From NCBI RefSeq assembly GCF_040436345.1, contig NC_133232.1:16000220-16064219 (forward strand): a stretch of DNA of 64,000 nt. The letters run 5' to 3'. The DNA is from Pagrus major. Taxonomy: Eukaryota > Chordata > Actinopteri > Spariformes > Sparidae. The notes under the pieces are model-generated. The model saw only the letters and a program-made list of their open reading frames with translations. It did no database searches and was not told the origin of the DNA. Both the position numbers and the translations under genes were made by a program. Positions 1-11,900 of this stretch are shown piece after piece. The number at the start of each line of letters is the position of its first letter. The stretch's first letter is position 1.

Positions 1-819
1 ATCTTCTCTTGAATACAATAAAGACAAATAAAATCTCAACATTCATGTTAAGAATCTTGACATTGGATAAATACTGTCAGCATTTATTCCCATTTAGTAC
101 TTGTGCATTATCCTAGGAACCTTTAGGGGATTACTGGTTTCACAAATACACTGTAGATATAAGCTACTGTATTCATGTCAGAAATGTAGATGGAAAAAAA
201 GGGTTTAAACAATAATATCACAGTCTATGTTATCACAATCCTTTTTTGGCACAAGCTCCTCATCCACCATGTTGCTAGCTATAACTCGCGTTGCATTATT
301 TACAATATGTCACCCAAGAAAGAGCCATGTTAAGTAATTCATCCAATCAGCATAGCTGTCTAGTTGGCTACATTGCTCTGTTGGTTTGTTCATGCAGCAC
401 AGATCAACTAGTCAATGAGGTCATGTAAAATTTGGAAACATAAGAAGACGCTGAACACATCACTGAACACAGTGATAGCTACGATTCACCTGAAAAATGG
501 ATTGTGGACGCCTTCAAGATTGATCGGATTGCCCATCCTTAGTTTTCAGTTTAAAGTAGGATTCACAAGTTTTATGAAGAAAAAAAAAAAGGGTGCAGCA
601 TTACTTAAGAGCCTGGGTCATTTTACCTTTTTTATATTGTCAATTTTGTTTCAGATCTATTGATTTTATTATGTTTAAAATTAATTGAATAAAATTATCT
701 CAAATATTTGGGTAGAAGGCAAAGCGTATTGATGCCTTTGTGGAAAATGGTTGCAGAAAGATTCTTGACATTTGAAGAATGTGTTGCTTTTTGTCTCATT
801 TAACCAGTTTGAACCCGTC
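1..819. other. gene-free stretch at window start
   Basis: AT-rich sequence with no supportable coding exon. Two AATAAA hexamers near bases 18 and 32 could be poly(A) signals of a + strand gene lying before the window, but nothing else supports that. Confidence 0.4.
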
Positions 820-1400
820 ACTTAAAGTGAAACTCTCGCCAAAATGCAACCTAGGCTTTTTTTGTGAAGGAACCCGAGTCAAACCTTCGTATAAAAGCAT
901 AATTACGACGAAAAAGCCACTTTTAAGATTTACCATACTTTTGTTTTCGGGTCAAAATCATTTTCAATTGCTTGCTAGGGGAAACATTACGGTAGCATCA
1001 AAATCGCTATTTTTAAAACACTAAGAAGACTCGACACAACATGAAACTTCGCTCGTAGTATCACCAGGGTCTCTACACATGAACACGAGCATTGAGAACA
1101 TTGTTTGTGTACAGAGTTTACTAAAAAGAAGGTTTTTGAACAACTCACGTTAGCAGTAGCTTGCTCCGCTCGCCACCGTCCTGCCAGTCGAGAAGCGTCG
1201 ATCCCCGAGTGCGACGTACCATGGAGGAGAGTAAAGGTGGAAAGCTCCTAAAGCGTCAAACCCGAAAACCCGAAAACAAAAGTACAGTAAATCTTAAAAG
1301 TGGCTTTTTTGTCGTAATTGTGCTTTTACACGAAGGTTTGACTCGGGTTCCTTCACAAAAAAAGCCTAGGTTGCATTTTGGCGAGAGTTTCACTTTAAGT
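820..1400. repeat. foldback MITE with long inverted arms
   Basis: About 145 bases at the left (from ACTTAAAGTGAAACTCTCGC) recur as a near-perfect reverse complement at the right (ending CACTTTAAGT), enclosing roughly 290 bases of unique spacer. Open frames on both strands here are by-products of the arms. The structure fits a non-autonomous foldback-type DNA transposon; the superfamily is not recognised. Confidence 0.8.
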
Positions 1401-2720
1401 ATAAATATACCACCAGAGAAAGAATAGAGAAAATATCCCCGTAGCACTTTGTACTGCTCAGTTTCCCCAGTGGTGCTCTTTACAGCACCTAAGATACCAT
1501 CAGGATTCAAACACAGTACTTCCACTGCATATACAGATGTGTTACCAGTATACACCACAGGAGTACAGGAGTAGTTGAACCACAACTCCCCTATCCATAG
1601 TGACAACCGTAGCCATAAACATAGCATAGCCTATAGCTGTTATTGATCATAATGGAAGCTGCCAGTCTTAATAGCCTGATTAAGTCATCTTGACATTAAC
1701 TGCAAAGATACTTGGAGTTGAGATTCCAACAGTGTTCAGTCATCGTGATTTGAGCTGTGTGTTCCAGAGCAGTGTGGTGAGTGGTGTGAAAATGTCTCAT
1801 GTCCCTTTCAGACACGAGAACAGCACCAATGAGCTCTGAAACCTATTCAATATTATTTCTTGCAGGGTGCAACAATGTTTTTTGGCTGTGTTGAGCAAAG
1901 CAGTGCATGCAGCTCAGAATACAACTTGAACTTTGGGTGGAAGCTCACTGATGAACAGCTGAACCCAGCAGTGAGCGCAGCTGAAGTTGCATTATGCCTT
2001 TCTGGAGAAGATGCTTTAGAATCTACTCCACTGTGAGAGCTTCTTGCTCTGTCTTGACTTTGTCAGATTTTGTTGTCCTCTGGCTTGCACCTATTGAGAT
2101 TTGGACTGTGTTTTACCCTCAGGCTCACTGACTTAATGATGGCCCTTGTATATGAACTATGAAAGGCACAAAGTCCTCATCTTTGCTTCACTGTGTTTCG
2201 CTCATTTTCTTGTGGAATGGCTTGCTTACTAGTGTTCGAGGCCCACCTCTCTATCTCCTACACAACCATACACTTCTCTAACATATCAGACATAGTCAAA
2301 ACCCTGTTTCTTAAGTTATCCAAGTCCATGAGCAAGTTCTTCTCTGCCTCACAGATTGTTGTTTTCAGCTCATCAGCTCCTTTGATGGGCTCAACGATCT
2401 TGATTGGCTGGATAGCCTTCTTCTTCTTCCTCCAAAACTTAAGCGTCTTCTGAAACCTCCATTTAAAGCTTTGCTTTTCCTCCATAATTGCATCAGGAAC
2501 ATTGGGAAAATAGTTTTATGACTCTATTTCACTAACCCCTCTAGCTTCACTAGCCCCAACCCGTGGCACCTTGCATTAGAGCCTCTGCCATCAGTGTATG
2601 AATGTGTTGGAGAATGTGACCAGTGTTGTAAAGCACTTTTGAGCGATTCCAGTCAAATAACTTCACTAGCGCTTTTCACAAAATACTGAGTTCTCATGTT
2701 ACTCTCTCTCCTGCTTCAGC
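1401..2720. other. gene-free stretch with two weak exon-like segments
   Basis: No recognised gene. A segment at 1866-2036 follows a TTCTTGCAG acceptor-like site and reads open for 56 codons to a TGA. On the minus strand 2258-2485 encodes a 75-residue lysine/glutamate-rich, coiled-coil-like peptide. Neither matches a family I know, and neither connects to other exons. Confidence 0.3.
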
Positions 2721-2769
2721 ATGAGCCTCTCCATCTCCCAGGCCTTGAGTTTACTGCTCCTACTCCTGG
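2721..2769 (+). CDS. candidate alternative first exon of enpp2 (signal peptide)
   Basis: The ATG opens 16 codons reading MSLSISQALSLLLLLL, a textbook signal-peptide core, and ends after one further base at a strong donor (G|GTGAGC), phase 1. Its phase fits the first somatomedin-B exon at 11454 (which begins with two bases of a split codon) and would give a secreted protein starting ...[14 protein letters not shown]. It cannot splice to the exon at 6915, because that join meets an early stop. An acceptor-like TGCTTCAG lies just before the ATG, so a further 5' UTR exon is possible. There is no transcript evidence; the link to enpp2 is inferred from phase and position. Confidence 0.35.
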
Positions 2770-3469
2770 GTGAGCACGTCCTTCTGAGATTGATCACACT
2801 AGCCACAAGTGCTTACAGTGCATTTTTTTAGAAAAGATACTATTGGCTAATGAAGGAAGCTAATGGAGTCAGGCGTTGGGTGTGCTAGAAAGGTCAACCA
2901 ATGAAAAGGGGTCCATTGTAATCAGGGGTATAGTGCTATTTGTTTCAGTACTGGAGCGCACTGAAGATGCGCTCATGCATGTGTACACGTGCAAGACTAA
3001 CCATGGGAATATTTTTTAATCAGGCTTAGTTTTCAACTTATCCTTTTCTTAAATTTGTAGAAATGGGTTTCCATATTTATCACCGTGAGGCTTGCACAAA
3101 GCCTGGCCCGGTACACTTTTGGAGTGGGTGACAACAGACAGCCTGACTGCAGCAGGTAGGTCCTAAAAGCAGTTGCTGCTTCTGTTCCTGTGCTGTGACT
3201 CTTAGTTACTTGTTTTGAGTGTGTAGGTCGGTGAAACGCAGCCCCCCGCACACAGAGTGAAAGAAAGCCCAGCTCGTTACATACAGTATACATCACATAA
3301 TGTAACGAGTTGTGCATGCAGAGCTGTTCAGCTTTGCTGATGAGAAGCTGCCAACCTTTGTTCAAAACATGGCATACAACTACGTTTTTGGAATTCATCA
3401 CTTTAATACTGTAACATTTAAGCAATTATACAAACTGTGAACATTTTATTTCCACGCTTGGAGATAAAA

Positions 3470-4105
3470 AGTGGTGGAGCTGTACAGACATGGTTGTAAT
3501 CTTTAACATTACTCTTACCTGTCCAGCAGAGAGCAGGCAACTTCAGGTTAATCTGCAAACATTTCTCCATCATCAGAGATTTCCATCTTGAAAAGGACAC
3601 TCCAGTGTTTGTTATTGCTTTATGCCGTCGTTGGTCCCGCTCTTGTTTAGCGTCTTGGAGTTTCCGTTTCTTCGACAACGATTCCTGTGATTTTCTTGTA
3701 CAAAACAAATATGATCTGCCATCCTTTATCAGACTGTGCTTTCAAACTGCTCACAATACAGATAGTTTGGCAGGAAACAGCAGCCACTCGCTCTTCTTCG
3801 TCTTCCAACCGGTGCATTTCAGGCAGCCACCCACTAAATTTAAAAACATGAAAGGCCCTCACTAGTGCCAGGTTTGTCTGTTCTGGGCTACTGTAGAAAC
3901 ATGGTGGTGCAACATGGCATCATACGCGGAGGGAGACCTGCTCCCTATGTAGATAGGAACGGCTCGTTCTAAGGTAATGAAAACACAACAACTCTTATTT
4001 TCAGGTGATTATACAGTAATTAAAACAAACTTATGAATTTTATATTACATTTCTGCCAATTCTGTTCTGCTAGACGCCACTACATATTACACACTGTACC
4101 TTTAT
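3470..4105. repeat. diverged copy of the TTAA-flanked MITE family
   Basis: The right part (from CTGGGCTACTGTAGAAACATGG to ACACTGTACCTTT) matches, with substitutions, the right half of the element at 7859-8427, including the terminal box. The left terminal box is not visible, so the copy is truncated or is a longer family member. Open frames on both strands here look like transposon-derived noise. Confidence 0.6.
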
Positions 4106-5784
4106 TGGTAATCTCGAAGATTTCCATTTCATTCTCTTTGGCGACACTGATGGCGATAAGCAGCAATTGCAGGTGAAAATTATATTTACCACCAACCTTA
4201 TTATATGGCTTTACTCAAGAACCATGCATACTGTAACATCAGCATTAGCTAGCTAAATGTTACCTGACAGCTATGCCACACATACAATGCAGGCTGCTTG
4301 AGTCAAATTCGTCCGTGCTAAATAACAAGATAGTCAACTAGTCTGATAGGGTCCAACATTAGCTTGCATATTTTCTGAGGTAATTTGATCATAGCTAGCT
4401 TGCTAGCAGAAAATAAATTACCCTGAAATGGTCCCATTCGTTGTTTGCAAACCTAATGACTTCCACAAAGTCTCATGAAAATTGGGCCAGATCCATAATC
4501 CTGCTGACAAACGGCACCGAAAATATAACCTCCTTGGCAGAGGTAACAAACTCAATCTGTGTGGTGACTAACATTACCCCAAAACAAGGCCCACAATTTA
4601 GGTAGAGTAGATTTTATATTTGACATGATAAACTTTTGCAGTACCTACCAGTCCAAGAGAAAGAGAGCCACATCTGTACCTCCCCTCAGTCCCTTTTCTT
4701 TTAGTGCTCTCCACCTTGGCAAGGCAACGCTGATACAAACTCTGGTTCTTCCTTGCCGATGGTCACCTTCCTTTTTAGACTGTTTGCCTTCTTCTGAACA
4801 TCGTACTGTTTCTTTTTCTTTGGAGTTGCACCGTTAAAATTTCATCATCCGTTGTTATCGTTTTTTTATTTGTTTGTTTGCCATGACTATTCAATGCCAG
4901 CAGAGACAGGTGAACGCGACACTAGCTGTGCGCTGCTTGTGATATTTTCCGGGAAAGTCGCCACACATCTTTGGTATTACAGCAAATGTAAGGGCTTTCA
5001 TCAGTGGGCCGTAGGCTCAGTCATCATTGTGTTACCTCATTCGGCGATAGATAGTGACTTAACAGATATTTATTTACATGAAAATCTTCCAGATTATTAC
5101 TTTAAATAATCAATTCCATATAGGTCACAAGACGTATTTGCATTTAATTGTGTAGCAAAGAAACTTTGACGTTTGAAGCCTTGAACATTGATGCAGGGCT
5201 GCCACAGGCTAGGCACAAATTCAGTAAAAAAAAAAAATGAAAAAGGTGGTGGTTTAGTTTGTGCTCTGCAGCAAAGCACAAGAGACTTGCAGCAGGCCTA
5301 GTCTGCCTCTAGTCAGTTAGTCGATATTCACAATGACCAAAGGAGATGAAGAAGTAAACCTCCCCACCAAGGGAACTAGCATTAACTACACTTAACTGTT
5401 TTCCAAGAAACTCTGTTGCTTGGAGCTAGACGAATTTCTCCGGGGAGCTCAGGGTCAGGACATGATTAATAAATAACCTTTAATGTTTTTATTACTGTTC
5501 GATCTTTGAATATTTATTTTAATAGAACCAATTCTTTCATAGCTTACTTTGTAACAACAACAGAGCAGCTTCTTTCCTCAGGCTTGGAGACTCATCAGTT
5601 CATCATCCGCGCTTTGTTTTCTCTGTCATGTAGTTTATAAAGGGACTACAGTTTTACAGCAGGTGTTGTAAAATGACAATAAATGAACCTTACCTTTTTT
5701 AAGCTATGCATAAGTGCTGCAGTGAAGTTATATTGCTGCGCCCCACCTCATCTTTCTCTCTTGTTCTCCCTGCACTCCTAAACC
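4106..5784. other. gene-free stretch before enpp2 exon 1
   Basis: No coding exon supported. It may include more transposon-derived sequence (for example 4660-5050), but I cannot name the element. A TATA-like TTTATAAAG sits near 5634, about 150 bases before the ATG at 5785. Confidence 0.35.
5632..5642 (+). promoter_or_regulatory. TATA-like box upstream of enpp2 exon 1
   Basis: The motif TTTATAAAGGG lies about 150 bases 5' of the Kozak-type start ACCATGG at 5782-5788. The distance suits a short 5' UTR, but the motif is common by chance in AT-rich DNA. Confidence 0.25.
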
Positions 5785-5994
5785 ATGGCGGAGACAGCAG
5801 CCCTCCTCCAACCCACCACCAATAAGACTCTGGTGCGCACACTGAGCCACCTCCCCTCCTCCCTCCTGCCCTCCTCAGCGGTGCCCCTCTCCGGTGGTTC
5901 TTCGGTTCGGAGTCAGCATCAGTCACTCTCCGACCTACAGCACAGGACCGAGCTCAGCCCGACAGAGGAACATGTTGCTGCAGAAACTGGTACG
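5785..5994 (+). CDS. enpp2: enpp2 exon 1 (candidate), N-terminal extension
   Basis: An ATG in an excellent Kozak context (AACCATGGCG) opens 70 codons ending in phase 0 at ACG|GTAAGA, matching the phase of exon 2. The peptide is rich in Ser, Thr and Pro and has only one Met, so no shorter start exists in this exon. The mammalian counterpart has only about 11 residues before the hydrophobic core, so this would be a long N-terminal tail. A rival 7-codon start at 5334-5354 also ends in phase 0 at a GTAAAC donor. Homology does not support this exon; only phase, start context and position do. Confidence 0.42.
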
Positions 5995-8900
5995 GTAAGA
6001 GTCTGCAAGGGTAAGCTGTAAGTTGAGGTCAGCTCAGAATACAGGCATCGCTGTGCGTAAAAGCGTTTGGAGTTACGCATTAAACGTCTGCTCTGGTAGT
6101 TAGCGCTTTCATTGTGGCCGAAGGGACATTTTCCAGCTCTTCTTAGCTCTTTTCCCGGAACACCCCTCCTGCTCCTCCCTTCCTGCTGCTAAGCATTTGC
6201 AGAACAATTGTAGATGTGTCTGTCATTTTCCAAGTGGCGAACGACTCAAGCTATCAAAGGCGGTTGTTCTGCGGATGCGGGTGGTCCCAGCTCAGTCCCG
6301 TCAGGTCATCGACTCAGTCCAGTCAGCATGACTGCAGGAGGAGCTCTATGGACCAGAGTTGTTCCTGCTGTCACTTATTCAATGTAGCAAACTTTAAAAC
6401 ACATTTTCAAGCATTATGCGATGATAACAGCATATACTCTGTACAGTCAACAAAATGTGACTGCACGTGAGGATTTCCATTTTCTGCTACTTCATACCTC
6501 CACTCCTTTACTTTATTCTCGGCAGATATATAGATAACTTTAGTTAAAAAGTACTTTGCAGATTACTTGCTGAATCAGAGCCATTTTTAATTTGGGGGGA
6601 TTTGTTTTGGGCAACCGGATGAAAAAAACAAGTCAGCCAGACCCATAGTATATAGTATATAGTATATATATATATATGTACATGTATGTTTTTCTACTTT
6701 TGATACTTAATACTTTCTACATTTAATATCAGATACTTCCAGACTTTCCTATGGAAGGACCTGGTAGTCTTTTACCTGAGAGTATAGCGTCTCATACTTA
6801 GCTTTTGTTTCTCCTGTGTCAACTGTCTAACAGAGAATAAACCTCATGACCTTTGAAAAGCCTATGCAGCAGTTCTGTAAATGACTGTAACGTCATGTGT
6901 TGTTGCTGTCTCAGTTTGTTTGGATCCTGTCTGTCCTGTGTGGCACTGATGTGTGTTGGGGATTTGTCTACAACCGGCCCAAACGCTCAGGAGAGGACGG
7001 GACTTCAGCCAGGACAGAGTGTGAGTACACTCGTCTTGTTACTAGGAATCATAGAGAACATCTTTGAACTGCTTGACCCCGAGCCGGCAAACATTCACAC
7101 AACTGAGTTGGGCTTGAGAAATCTGTCCTACCCTCACCCACTTCCTTGTGGATAGTAGGCAGTAGGCCTGGATTGTCTGTCAAATAAAAGCAGTCCACTG
7201 AGTCAAATGTTAGAAGAGTACCAAGGAATCCCTTCTGTCTCCTTTGGTGTGATGCAATTTCCGAAAAAGTAGCTTTCTCTTCATTCTGCTTGAAATGATG
7301 TGATGTGATGATGGGGCCCATACCCTTAAAGCAAAGAAATGTGTGCTTGAGACTCTTCCTCGCAGGTTGTGTGTGTCTGAGTTGTGAGCACTGCCCTTCA
7401 CAGACTTTAACATGGAATCATTTCTAGAGCTGTGAAGGGTTGTGAGTCTCGCATTCCACAAAAGAAAAGCAAAGATTTGAGAAAAGTCTGAACAAAGGCA
7501 CAATTTTGAGTAGAAAATGTGTTGTTGTTTTTTTGTTTGTTTGTTTGTTTGTTTGTTTTACCTGTTTCCAACCCTGTTACTTATCTTGTGACCTTTTGGA
7601 TCCGTTATAGTAGGGCTGCAACTGAAGATTATTTTAATTATTGATTATTTTCTTCTTGTTTTATCAACTAAACATTTGGTCTACGAATTTAAATTTGGTA
7701 GGAAGAGAGCCCATCCCAGTTTACCATAATCCAAGTTGATGTGTTCAAATGACTTGTTTTGTTATAGTCCAAAATAGTCCAAAAAATAAAAGAGATTCAG
7801 TTTACTATCACATAAGACAAATAAATGAATCAGCTTATTGCTCTGCATTATACAATATTTAAAGGTCCAGTGTGTTGGATTTGGTTGCATCTTGCAGTGA
7901 GGTTACAGTTTGCAAACAATGAAGTACCGCTCAACTCACCCTCCCCAACAGTGGCAGCTAAAAATGTGAAGCTCTCTCTAGAGCCAGTATTTGATTCATC
8001 TCTTCTGGGCTACTGTAAAAACATGGCAGTGCAACAGGGTGGACTCCGTGGAAGATGATCTGCTCCCTCTATAGAGGAAGAGCAGAGAAGGCTCAGTCCA
8101 GGGTAACAAAAACACAGCAGTTCTTAGTTTCAGCTTATTGTACACTAATGCAGAGTTTTTCAACCCTGTTCCTGGGGGCCCCTGTGCCCCATGTTTGAGA
8201 TATTTCCCTGCTGCAACACACCTGATTCAAATGATCCGCTCGTCATCAAGCTCTGCTGAAGCCTGATAACCATCATTTAAGTTAAGGGGGGAAACACCTA
8301 AAACATGCAGGACATGGGGCCCCCAGGAGCAGGATTTAAAACACTGCACTAATAATAACACAATTAAGAATAATTTATTCCATTTCTGCCAAGAGACCAC
8401 CCTAAATTCTACATACTAGACCTTTAACTTTATGAAATACATCATACTTGTGCTGACCAGTGCTGGGCAAGTTACTTCCTAAATGTAATGAATTACTTAG
8501 AATTACTAATTTTCATTTGAAAGAAATAAGTAACTTTACAGTATTACTGTATATGTAAAGTAATGTATTTCTAATAACACTACTTTTGTGTTATCAAAAT
8601 CAAAAGGTTCATTTTGTTTTCATAGAGGGTAGTTAAAGCACAGAAGTTCAAGTTTATTGCAGCTTGTCACTCGTCCATTGGGGGCGATATTGTAGAGCCT
8701 AATGAAGGCTCTCCTCCAGAGCGCAGATTTGGCCCATTCAGTCATCCACATGCAGTGGTCACTACTATGGATTAGAGTCAGCAGCATATATCACAATAAT
8801 GTGATGATGATATAGAACACTTAAACAGCCTCAACCTGTTTAAATAAATGAATAGCCTTGGACACAGAGATGGGCCGGCAGACAAAGGATCAAAGTCTGA

Positions 8901-11900
8901 TAAATTATGAGTATTTTAAAACTTTGTGCTATTTCTGGCTGTAGAGAATTCCCTCAGCTTACCAATACATAAAAGTTTCTGATAAACTCATAGTAATGCG
9001 ACTATACACATTTAAAACGCGTACAGTCTGACTCTGCAGCCTTTCCAGCATTTCGCCAACACAGTTCTTCTTCAGGGGATACTTTCTCTGGTGGCACACT
9101 GGCGAAAGTGGTGTGGTGTCATTCAATACTTAATTTCAGATGGTAAAGCGTTACTGGACAACAGTAGCTGTAATAATATTATTGAAATCCAATTGGAAAC
9201 GTGTCATATTACTTGGTTACTGGTTAAAATAATTTATTACTGTAATGCGTTATTACCCCCAACAGTGGTGCTGACACAATAAATCATATTATGCAAAAAA
9301 GTTGTCGCATTGACCTCTGAGAAATGGTGATGGCTATTTTGGACAATTTTCTGACATTTTTTATGCTAAAAGACTAACTGAAAAAACATTGAATTGATTG
9401 ACAATTAATCAGTCATGGAAATAATTGTTAGTTGCAGCCCTACGTCACCACACTCCAAATATTGTGTGGTTTTCTGCTGTAAAATGCATGAGAACAATAT
9501 AAAAGGGCATTAAGCTTATGTAAAAGCTTCTCAGAACTGTGTTCATCACACGTTAACAACACACATGTGTTCAGTAATGCAAACCTGAGAAAAAATTCAC
9601 ACAGTTTAATTTAGTTGCCAAAGTGTCTGACTGCAGACCATGTGAAGTGTGTTTTGGAACTGCATTCATGTGTCTGGGCCAAGTGTGGGCAGGACATGCC
9701 TAAAGCTTCGCTCCAGGTCCAAGACATACGCAAAAAAACAACTTCTGAGTTTTTTTCAGAGCTGAGTAAATCTTGAATCCTATGTGAGCTTCAAGTGCAA
9801 TCAGTCACCCCAACGTCAACCAGAGTGACACACGTCCACCACCGGCTGCCTCCAAGATCCCTCCTCCAAACATAAACAGCATGTAGTTAGATGAGAACAA
9901 CTTTCCACAACTGCAGCTCCGGAAGAATTTGTCCTGCTCAGTTTATTTGCTGGGTTATTTTCTATATGAAGTGCTTCCAGTGCATATGAAATGAGCGAGC
10001 AGCAGTATGTGGTGGTTGTGGGGTGGTTACAACGGATTACTGTGACCCTGTGAGGAGAGAGAGTGTGTTTGTGTTGCTCTACCTTGAGTCAATATTAAGA
10101 GAGGACTGGAGCTCATTTTTTGCTGCAGATTCTCAAACCCTGTTGGCATAACAAGGTAGAGGTTTGCTACACTGTGTTGTAGATTGTCATAGCAACAGGC
10201 CAGGGAGTTTGCTAGCTGTTTATTTTGCTACACTTTTACATGAGAAGAAAACAATTATGTGTGAATTTGTTTGAGTGTTAATTTGCAAAAAAAATATACA
10301 TGTTGTACAACTCTTATTCCATGCTTTATTCACAAGGTTTTCGGCCATCTTGTTTTCACCAGGGTGGTACAGTTTACAGTTTCTTTATAGTCCATCAATG
10401 AGTATAGAAGACTAAAGAAATCAGCATAAATCCAAAGCAAGATTGCGATAATCTTTTCAAAAACATTTTTTGCAGATTACAATTTTTATTCTAAAAACAA
10501 GATAGGCAACATTACAAGCAAGTTTTACTGTATGAACAGGTTGAAGTGCCATTTTTGAGTATAAACTTTAGACTTTAGACTTTTATTCATCCCACATTGG
10601 GGAAATTCACTTGTGACAGTAGCAGGTAGACAGACATACAATAGGTACAAGGGACATTAAACAAGTAGACTTACAAATACTAAAAAAGATTACAATATAC
10701 TGTAGTCTCTTTAAAAATGCCTTTTCTGATTTTGTTATTGCACCAACTGGCCGAATGCCAAAATGTCCTCCCAGTCGCATGTAAAAGTTGTTGAGTTCAT
10801 CAACAATGACATTTGTTGGCACCACTGTAGGGGTAGAATTAGAGATCGTAGTTTAAAGTCACAGTGAAAGCTTTTATTTCTGAGTAAAACTGAATATTAA
10901 CTACAAAGTTTAGCTTCACACTTCAATTGCAATTTCAAAAGTATATTGATTCATTGTGCAGCCCTAATAATCCTAAAATCATTTTACATGTATCAAGATA
11001 TCATTGTTAAAAGAAGGGTTAGGGTTCATATGAATAGACTGCACAATCATAAATCTACAAAATCTTGCACAAACTTCTAGTCAATAGTTTGTAAAGAATG
11101 CAAAAAGAATGTCAAACACATGCCATTGTTTAAATAGGTTAATAAGACATTATTATAGAGGTTATTATACAGGTAATTTAACTGTCTTCAACCTGTCAAC
11201 ACTGGCCTATATGTGATTAAAGGGGTTAACTGGTTGTCACAGATCATATTTCAAGAGATACATTTAATTAAAATGCTGCTGATATTTTAAACTTACTGAT
11301 GCAGGGAAACTTTTCTGCATATTGAAGTTCAAACAGTGCTCAGCATTGTTTGGAGACACCTTGGAGAAAGCTGTGCAGAGCCTCCACATCATACAGCAGT
11401 ACAAATACAATAAAAGTGTATTCGTGTAAACACTCTGTGTCTTTGGTCCTCAGCTCGCTCTGCATCTTACTACGTGCCGACCTCCGGCTCCTGTAGGAAC
11501 AGGTGTTTTGAGCTAGTCGAGCTGGAGCCACCAAACTGCCGCTGTGACAACCTGTGTAAGACGTACAACGGCTGCTGCTCGGACTTTGATCAGCTCTGCC
11601 TGAGGACAGGTACTTAATGATCCTCCCTTTTTCTCTGCAAATTGTTTTGTTCTTACTATGTAGCCTTTAATCCCCTCTGTCTTAATATTTTTTTTAGCAA
11701 AATGTATCTGATCAAATTAGACTTTAGACTCACCAAACAGCACTGTGCATGTATTGGTGTTATGATGTGTACTTTTATTTCGAGAAGTTAATTAATAATT
11801 AAAAAGAAAGGTATCATAATTGAAACTCACTCACATTTTATAGATACCCCTAAAGTAGAGGAAAACAGGAATGGACATTTTGCTGTGGTTTAAAAAACAA

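Larger units (their letters stand above)
7611..9442. mobile_element. outer MITE (TAGGGCTGCAAC termini) split by nested insertions
   Basis: The left end reads TAGGGCTGCAACTGA and the right end GTTGCAGCCCTA, exact inverse over 12 bases. Element sequence is recognisable at about 7611-7850 and 9276-9442; the middle is occupied by two other elements, one of which carries a fourth. The termini resemble common fish hAT-type MITEs. No clear target duplication is visible outside. Confidence 0.7.

Noticed and set aside
6853..7155. The 100-codon open frame over enpp2 exon 2
   Set aside because: The true reading is another frame (FVWILSV...NRPKR), which aligns with the autotaxin signal segment and has compatible splice phases.
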